Below, piece by piece: positions 59,231 to 64,000 of a DNA stretch of 64,000 bases (the stretch's first letter is position 1; each line of letters begins with the position of its first letter). The notes under the pieces are model-generated. The model saw only the letters and a list, made by a program, of their open reading frames with translations, did no database searches and had not been told where the DNA came from. The position numbers and the translations under genes were made by a program. The DNA comes from Desulfatibacillum alkenivorans DSM 16219. GTDB taxonomy: Bacteria; Desulfobacterota; Desulfobacteria; Desulfobacterales; Desulfatibacillaceae. The stretch spans positions 62,001 to 126,000 of the forward strand of contig NZ_FQZU01000002.1 of NCBI RefSeq assembly GCF_900142135.1, in the 5' to 3' direction.

Positions 59231-60007
59231 ATGAGCGACACAGTCCTCCAGGATTTTAATGACGGAGTTTTAACCCTGACCCTCAACCGCCCCGCCAAAA
59301 AGAACGCCTTCAACACCGAGCAGTGGCTCGCCCTGGCCGACGCATTCGACCAGGCCCGGGAGAATGAAGACGTGGGCGTGGTGGTGATGACCGGCGCGGG
59401 TAACGATTTCTCCTCGGGCCAGGACCTGGGGGAGCTGGCCGCCGGCCGGCCCGAGGGCGAATCTCCCTATCGCACCCTGGAGCGCTCCATGATGGCCTTT
59501 GACAAACCCCTCATCGGCGCGGCCAAAGGCATCGCCGTGGGCGGCGGCGCCACCACCCTGTTTTTCAGCGACGTTCTGTACGTGGGCGAAAGCCTGCGCA
59601 TGCGCCTGCCTTTTGTGAGCCTGGGCATGGCGCCGGAATTCGCCAGCAGCTTTTTGCTCCAGCAAAACATAGGCGCCCAGCGCGCCGCCGAGCTCATGCT
59701 CACCGCCGAATGGATCGATGCGGATAAAGCATTGGAATTCGGCATTGCCCGGGCCAAATTCTCCGACGACGAACTGCTGGCCAAAGCCCAGGAAAAAGCC
59801 GCTGAAATGGCCCAATGGCCGGTGAACGGGCTGCGGGAAACCAAAAAATGCCTCATGGTCTGGCGCCAGGCCCACATCCAGGCCACCCTGGAGCAGGAGC
59901 ACGAAGCCATGACCAAACAGGCGGGCAGCCCGGAAAACGTGGAAGCCATTATGGCCTTCATCGAAAAGCGTAAGCCGAACTTCAAAAATCTTAAAAAGAA
60001 CAAGTAG
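59231..60007 (+). CDS. Enoyl-CoA hydratase/isomerase (crotonase family)
   Basis: About 258 residues, the normal family size. It has the oxyanion-hole pieces NDFSSGQDL (about 59-67) and KGIAVGGGATTLFFSD (about 99-114) and the SLGMAPEF helix (about 131-138), with a Glu in the position used for isomerase/hydratase chemistry in some members. The Lys-rich end is unusual but matches no targeting signal. It would hydrate or isomerise an enoyl-CoA formed after the ligases. I chose ATG at 59231, six bases after AAGGAGC. It has a strong promoter of its own. Confidence 0.88.
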   Translation: MSDTVLQDFNDGVLTLTLNRPAKKNAFNTEQWLALADAFDQARENEDVGVVVMTGAGNDFSSGQDLGELAAGRPEGESPYRTLERSMMAFDKPLIGAAKGIAVGGGATTLFFSDVLYVGESLRMRLPFVSLGMAPEFASSFLLQQNIGAQRAAELMLTAEWIDADKALEFGIARAKFSDDELLAKAQEKAAEMAQWPVNGLRETKKCLMVWRQAHIQATLEQEHEAMTKQAGSPENVEAIMAFIEKRKPNFKNLKKNK

Positions 60008-60564
60008 CCTATAAAGGGCGTCTGCTGGAATTCGGCTCATGAGCGCCTGCGCCTTGCGGCCGGACTTCTTAACCCAACCTACGGCCTTGCTTGCTGCGGC
60101 GTAGGTTGGGTTGAGCTTGCGAAACCCAACAACCAAGGGCGAAAACAGCGTTTAAACCCTGATGTTTTGCCCTGCAGCTATGTAACGAGTCAGGCGCTTT
60201 TTTGTTGGGTTCGAAGTCCAAAATCAGCGAAGGCTGTGCGATGCTTGGAAGCCGGACTTCTTAACCCAACCTACGACCTTACTTGTTGCGGCGTAGGTTG
60301 GGTTGAGCTTGCGAAACCCAACAAAAAGGAATGATTATATGCGGCTGCGTAGGTCGGGTCACGCGGAGCGGCGAAATTGAATGGGACGCCCAAACGCGCC
60401 TCCTCGCCCTACCCGAACTTGAAATTTGACAAGCTCGTGCGCAGCGACCCGACAATCCCAACCCGCAAAGATTCCAACCAACCAAGCCAATATCAATACA
60501 AGTAGACGTTTTTTCGGGAGTTCATTGGGCGCTATAGGTCAGTTTTTGGGGATGTCCCCTATGA
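60008..60564. other. Repeat-rich gap, no gene
   Basis: It holds two copies of the CGTAGGTTGGGTT repeat, GAAACCCAAC units, a GTCGGGTCACGCGGAGCGGC unit (about 60354-60373) and a GGGGATGTCCCC palindrome (60548-60559) just before the accessory gene. Confidence 0.6.
60071..60304. repeat. Two copies of the CGTAGGTTGGGTT inverted repeat
   Basis: Copy 1: AACCCAACCTACG at 60071-60083 with CGTAGGTTGGGTT at 60100-60112. Copy 2: 60263-60275 with 60292-60304. Both are followed by GAGCTTGCGAAACCCAACA and preceded by GCCGGACTTCTT. A related copy is at 43581-43630 and a fragment at 19605-19650. Confidence 0.9.
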
Positions 60565-61404
60565 TCACAAGCACCTTTGTACCTCATCAAGATATGCGTA
60601 GAATGCGTCGTGCTGATCCTGGATACCGGACAATTCGCTGATAAGATCATGGAGAGCGTTAACCACTTTTACATGGGTAAATGCGATACCTTGTTTTTTG
60701 GGAAGCCCTGTCTCTGTGAATAATTCGGTCTCATCCCATTTCCAGGAAGTTTTCAGCAGCTTCTGTATCGGAACTTCTGATTCTTTTCCATCATCAAACT
60801 TTGTAATAAAGCTCTTGATGCTCGGGTATCTAAAGTTAAAGCCCTGCGGATCAATTTCTGACAGTTCTTGAAGGATCTTTTGGGATCGTTCTGAAAGCAA
60901 CCATCCGTCATCTTCGAGCGGCTCCCCTAGGATGTCGGTGCCCCAGTTTTGCATTAACTTTTTCACTTTCTTGTCGTACTTGGAATACAATCCTGATATG
61001 TTATGGTCATTATCGATTTTTTCAATCTCTGCCTTGTAGCCGTTCGTTAGCGGTTTTGTCAGCAGTTCTTCATACCACGTCACATAAAGGATACATCCTT
61101 TCAGGGATAGCTCTACTGCATGTCGTGAATTGAAAAGCCAGGGTTCAAGAAAGCCTGCGCCGGCCTCTACAAACGCTCTGCTGAATCCAGCAAAATAGAT
61201 GCAAAGAGCCCCGCGCCAGTACCTATCTGATAATGCAAAATAGCCGAAATCCGGGCATGGGTATAAACCCAAGGCTGCCGAATCAAGATCGTGCCCATGA
61301 GCTTCAATTAGCGTCCAAAGTTTTTCAATCAAAGGCTTTTCGTTAAGCCCAAGAGTAGAAGTATCCAGTCTCAAGGATCTGTCGTCAAGCGTGAAGAAAG
61401 CCAT
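60565..61404 (-). CDS. Accessory protein, unknown, possible HEPN-like
   Basis: 279 residues, no signal peptide or membrane helix. Around residues 91-105, SRHAVELSLKGCILY looks like the helix-2 region of some HEPN-like families, with a later DHN motif (about 132-134), but the resemblance is by eye only. If so it could be RNA-directed. A GAGG lies seven bases before the ATG. Codon use is more AT-rich than core genes. Its stop is six bases from a GGGGATGTCCCC palindrome, and another repeat (61437-61492) lies upstream of its start, so it sits between repeats like a cassette. Confidence 0.6.
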   Translation of the reverse strand: MAFFTLDDRSLRLDTSTLGLNEKPLIEKLWTLIEAHGHDLDSAALGLYPCPDFGYFALSDRYWRGALCIYFAGFSRAFVEAGAGFLEPWLFNSRHAVELSLKGCILYVTWYEELLTKPLTNGYKAEIEKIDNDHNISGLYSKYDKKVKKLMQNWGTDILGEPLEDDGWLLSERSQKILQELSEIDPQGFNFRYPSIKSFITKFDDGKESEVPIQKLLKTSWKWDETELFTETGLPKKQGIAFTHVKVVNALHDLISELSGIQDQHDAFYAYLDEVQRCL

Positions 61405-61436
61405 GCGAAAACCTCATTATTAATCCTGAAAAGGAA

Positions 61437-61492
61437 TTTTTAGGGACATCCGTTACTTCAAGACTAACTCTCTGATTCTTGAAGATTGCCCC
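61437..61492 (+). repeat. GGGACATCCGTTACTTCA repeat, copy 1
   Basis: A 55-bp unit: TTTTTAGGGACATCCGTTAC, TTCAAGACTAACTCTCTGAT and a TTGCCCC end. It matches 62251-62305 closely. Copies flank the small gene at 61596-61979. Confidence 0.85.
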
Positions 61493-61595
61493 AAAATGGA
61501 ACTGGCCGATAAAATATTAATGAACCACATTAAGTTTACATCATTCTGAAATAATTTCCATGTTATTTCAGAACGATATAAAGTTGGTGGATTAG

Positions 61596-61979
61596 TCAGG
61601 GACATCCCCTTGAACACATCCCGTTTTTCCTTTTAAAAAACACAACAACTGTGGCTAACTGGGAACGATCCTCTGAGTGGTTCAAAAGGATTTCCGCCAT
61701 GCGCATCGACTCATCGTGCAGCCATTGATCGGCGATTTCGTCGAATTCCTTTATGCCGTTCACATCAGGCTTCAGGCGGCGTGCGCAAGCATCGTGGACG
61801 GTCTTTTCAGCCGAATTCATTGACACATACCTGCCCGCCCGAAATTCACGTTCGGCAAATTCCTTCACCGCGTCTCTGCGCAGTTCAGAAGTGTCGCTAT
61901 ATGGCTTTTTGCCAAACTCATGCTTCATGACCATTAGGACGGAAATGATATCGCTGACTTTGTCTTTTTGATAATACAT
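61596..61979 (-). CDS. Small accessory protein, unknown
   Basis: 127 residues. A good ribosome binding site (AAGGAG) lies six bases before the ATG, so translation is likely. The sequence is mostly helical, with no family recognised. The last seven residues (MCSRGCP) and the stop are read from a GGGGATGTCCC repeat unit next to the gene, so the original C-terminus may have been cut by repeat insertion. It is flanked by two copies of the GGGACATCCGTTACTTCA repeat. Upstream DNA (61980-62150) is AT-rich. Confidence 0.6.
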   Translation of the reverse strand: MYYQKDKVSDIISVLMVMKHEFGKKPYSDTSELRRDAVKEFAEREFRAGRYVSMNSAEKTVHDACARRLKPDVNGIKEFDEIADQWLHDESMRMAEILLNHSEDRSQLATVVVFFKRKNGMCSRGCP

Positions 61980-62433
61980 GGCTGATCTCCTTCCTAGTTT
62001 TTAATAGCTTGGTTTCTTATAGATGCTCTAGTTAAAAAACTATTACACGTTAATTCAGATTTGAACTAGAAAGTAACTAGTTCAACTTTCTGAATTTATT
62101 GATTATTATGATCGTATAGCGGGCCCTTGTCAAGGGCCTTTTTCGAGGCAGTCAAATTTTTTCAAAATGACATTATCGGAAGTAAAACCAGTCAAAAAAA
62201 CGGCGTCTTTCGTAAAAAGACTCTTGGGGACGACTCGGAGGAGTAGTGAGTTTTTGGAGACATCCGTTACTTCAAAACTAACTCTCTGATTCCGGAAAAT
62301 GTCCCGGAAAACCCTGGGTCCGTCCTCCTTGACAAAAGCCCGCCGCCGCTTAGATTTTAGGGGTCAGGTTTAACAAATTACCCGTGCGCCCGATCAGGGC
62401 CATTTTTTTCTGTCCCCTTACTTCAAGGTAACC
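61980..62433. other. AT-rich gap with repeat, upstream of plsY
   Basis: No gene. It contains inverted ACTAGTT / AACTAGAA-like tracts near 62065-62090, the GGGACATCC-type repeat copy at 62251-62305 and a GGGGACG fragment at 62226-62232. Confidence 0.5.
62251..62305 (+). repeat. GGGACATCCGTTACTTCA repeat, copy 2
   Basis: It reads TTTTTGGAGACATCCGTTAC, TTCAAAACTAACTCTCTGAT, then TCCGGAAAATGTCCC. The end, ATGTCCC, differs from copy 1. Confidence 0.85.
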
Positions 62434-63033
62434 ATGTATTTTCCCTTTTTTCTGGCATTGGCTTATGCGCTGGGCTCCGTGCCCTTTGGTGCGGTGCTTT
62501 CCCGCTGGCGCGCCGGCATGGACATCACCAAGGCGGGAAGCGGCAACATCGGCGCCACCAATGTGCTGAGGCAGGCGGGGCCTGCTTTGGGCGTCGCCAC
62601 TCTGGCCTGCGACATGGCCAAGGGCGCCTTGCCCGTATTGGGCGCGGTTCTGGTTTTGGGGACGGACGGCTTTTGGACCCAGACGGCCGTCGCCCTGACG
62701 GCCCTGGCCGCTTTTCTGGGGCATTTGTTTCCCCTGTACTCCTTGTTCAAAAAGGGCGGTAAGGGCGTGGCCACTGCAGCGGGGTGCGTGCTTATATTGT
62801 CGCCCGCCGCCCTGGTCTGCGCGCTTGCGGTCTTCGCCGCCGTGGTGGGGATTTTCAGGCGCGTTTCCCTGGGCTCCCTGATTTCCGCCGCCTCCCTGGC
62901 GCCTTTGGTCTATTGGCAAACCCACTCCCTGCCCTACACCGGGGCGGCCCTGGCCGTCACGGTTCTGGTCTGGTTCAAGCACGAGGCTAACATCAAACGC
63001 CTGATCGCAGGCGAGGAGTCCGCCATTTTTTGA
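62434..63033 (+). CDS. plsY: Glycerol-3-phosphate acyltransferase PlsY
   Basis: 199 residues with five membrane helices. The three PlsY motifs are seen: GSVPFGAVLSR (about 14-24) with SGNIGATNVLR (about 36-46), GHLFPLYSLFKKGGKGVATAAG (about 94-115, glycine-rich phosphate loop) and a C-terminal FKHEANIKRL (about 182-191). It makes lysophosphatidic acid from acyl phosphate and glycerol 3-phosphate at the inner membrane, the first step of phospholipid synthesis. CAAGG lies five bases before the ATG. Size and motifs are standard. Core gene next to rpsB. Confidence 0.95.
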   Translation: MYFPFFLALAYALGSVPFGAVLSRWRAGMDITKAGSGNIGATNVLRQAGPALGVATLACDMAKGALPVLGAVLVLGTDGFWTQTAVALTALAAFLGHLFPLYSLFKKGGKGVATAAGCVLILSPAALVCALAVFAAVVGIFRRVSLGSLISAASLAPLVYWQTHSLPYTGAALAVTVLVWFKHEANIKRLIAGEESAIF

Positions 63034-63050
63034 GGCTGCAAGGCCCGCGG

Positions 63051-63078
63051 TTGTGCGAAAGGGAGCCTTTTTGCACAA
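63051..63078 (+). terminator. Hairpin after plsY, terminator or rpsB leader element
   Basis: TTGTGC pairs with GCACAA (63051-63056 and 63073-63078) and AAAGG with CCTTT inside, loop GAG. No T run follows, so termination is doubtful. The 63079-63351 stretch holds no gene and is probably the rpsB promoter and leader. Confidence 0.4.
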
Positions 63079-63351
63079 TTATAGCCTTCCCGAAAAGGGG
63101 AAAAAAACCTTGCAGGCCCAGGCCTGGTGTGTTAAACAGTATCGCTTTTGGCGTTGGGGAGCGTTTCGCACAAAATTCCCTGCGCCGGAAGTCCGGCTTT
63201 AATAGCCTGTATTTGCGCGGAATATTTTTTTCGCGCACTTTTTATCAATTTATTTCGCACGTCTCCGGACTGGATTCTTGGTGCTGCGGGTGGGCCGCGG
63301 TGGGAATTCGGGACGATGGGGGCGAAGGAAAGACAACCAAAGGAGAACACT

Positions 63352-64000
63352 ATGGTAAAGATTTCGATGAAGGAACTCCTGGAAGCCGGAGTCCACTTTG
63401 GTCACCAGACCAAACGCTGGAACCCCAAGATGAAACCTTATATCTTCGGCGCCAGGAACGGCATCTACATTGTGGACCTGCAGAAGACCGTCCGCATGTT
63501 CCGCACCGCCTGCGAATTCGTGAGCGACGTGGTGGCCAACGGCGGCTCCGTGCTGTTCGTGGGCACCAAAAAGCAGGCTCGGGAATCCATCTACGAAGAA
63601 GCCAACCGCGCCGAGGCTTACTACGTTCACAATCGTTGGCTGGGCGGCATGCTCACCAACTTCCAGACCATCAAAAAAGGCATCGACAGGCTTAATTATC
63701 TGAACGAAATCAAGCTCAACGAGACCATCAACCTGTTCCCCAAAAAGGAACGTTTGAAGCTGGAAAAAGAGCGCATCAAGCTGGACGCCAACTTGGGCGG
63801 CATCCGCACCATGACTAAGCTGCCTAGCGTGATCTTCATCATCGACCCGAAAAACGAAGCCATCGCCGTGCGGGAAGCCAAAAGGCTGAACATCCCCATC
63901 GTGGCCGTAGTTGACACCAATTGCGACCCGGATGACATCGATTACGTCATCCCCGGCAATGACGACGCTATTCGGGCCATTCGCCTGATGACATCCCGGA
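63352..64000 (+). CDS. rpsB: 30S ribosomal protein S2, 3' end outside window
   Basis: The first 216 codons are present and the frame runs off the window edge. The start is typical S2: [20 protein letters not shown] at about 7-26, then [17 protein letters not shown] and [31 protein letters not shown] near the edge is also typical. It is part of the small ribosomal subunit. AAAGGAG lies six bases before the ATG. In many bacteria tsf follows, probably so here beyond the window. Confidence 0.97.
   Translation, partial: MVKISMKELLEAGVHFGHQTKRWNPKMKPYIFGARNGIYIVDLQKTVRMFRTACEFVSDVVANGGSVLFVGTKKQARESIYEEANRAEAYYVHNRWLGGMLTNFQTIKKGIDRLNYLNEIKLNETINLFPKKERLKLEKERIKLDANLGGIRTMTKLPSVIFIIDPKNEAIAVREAKRLNIPIVAVVDTNCDPDDIDYVIPGNDDAIRAIRLMTSR

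Noticed and set aside
63030-63695. A 221-codon plus-strand frame overlapping plsY end and rpsB
   Set aside because: It is out of frame with the clear rpsB start at 63352 and has no domain.

Overview
The window looks like a chromosomal segment of a mesophilic sulfate-reducing deltaproteobacterium (Desulfobacterota), most like Desulfatibacillum. This is an inference from gene content: several anaerobic acyl-CoA degradation clusters, AtuA-type terpenoid-acid genes, two-component systems, sigma-54 control, PlsY and ribosomal protein S2. No marker search was possible. Core genes are GC-rich with G/C-ending codons. Several AT-richer accessory patches (about 16.5-20.3 kb, 31.2-32.2 kb, 48.9-49.8 kb, 60.0-62.3 kb) are full of short dispersed repeats.

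Layout. 0.3-1 kb: TetR regulator. 2-9 kb (minus strand): an apparent secretion operon of a small lipoprotein, a cohesin-like plus double dockerin-like protein, and a 1560-residue multi-domain surface protein, read from a good promoter at 9.0 kb and closed by a strong terminator at 2.0 kb. 9-12.9 kb: two overlapping sensor kinases. 13-16 kb: a membrane protein with a DUF4272-like tail and a zinc alcohol dehydrogenase. 16.5-17.9 kb: orphan RHS C-terminal tip plus a small membrane protein (possible toxin and immunity pair), followed by 2.4 kb of repeats. 20.4-21.7 kb: secreted AttH/CrtC-like protein. 22.6-31.1 kb: TetR regulator, a hydratase-SDR-SCP2 fusion, a thiolase-like/DUF35/SDR/SCP2 fusion, an SCP-x-type thiolase, a small protein and an acyl-CoA dehydrogenase. 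32.3-37.8 kb: PlsC-like acyltransferase, HAD phosphatase, Usp, YfcE-like phosphoesterase, CheR and a response regulator. 37.9-43.4 kb: fadR followed by an alkyl-DHAP-synthase-like flavoprotein, a glycerol-3-phosphate dehydrogenase and an FGGY kinase. 43.8-48.8 kb: two TMTC-like membrane TPR proteins and a radical SAM protein. 48.9 kb: DUF3800. 50-60 kb: a divergent sigma-54 activator and an AtuA / acyl-CoA ligase / acyl-CoA ligase / crotonase cluster. 60.5-62 kb: two accessory genes. 62.4-64 kb: plsY and the 5' part of rpsB.

Three gene sets stand out. (1) The 23-31 kb cluster has the domain parts of peroxisomal multifunctional enzyme 2 in a different order, and pairs a thiolase with a fused DUF35 module. 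Its condensing-enzyme-like domain has Gln where the catalytic Cys is expected, and its hydratase domain has Phe where the catalytic Asn is expected. (2) fadR has an E. coli-like FadR site lying on its own promoter and overlaps an AGPS-like gene, then glpD-like and kinase genes. This suggests FadR-controlled supply of DHAP/glycerol-phosphate for ether lipids. (3) The AtuA operon has a textbook sigma-54 promoter and, upstream, a pair of matching palindromes that are good activator-site candidates, facing a MalT-like TPR/GAF/AAA+ activator.

The intergenic DNA holds several dispersed repeat families: GGGACGTCCC (REP-like), a CGTAGGTTGGGT inverted repeat, a CCTCCGGCGGC hairpin element and a repeated terminator hairpin. 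No tRNA, rRNA, CRISPR array or intact transposase was seen.
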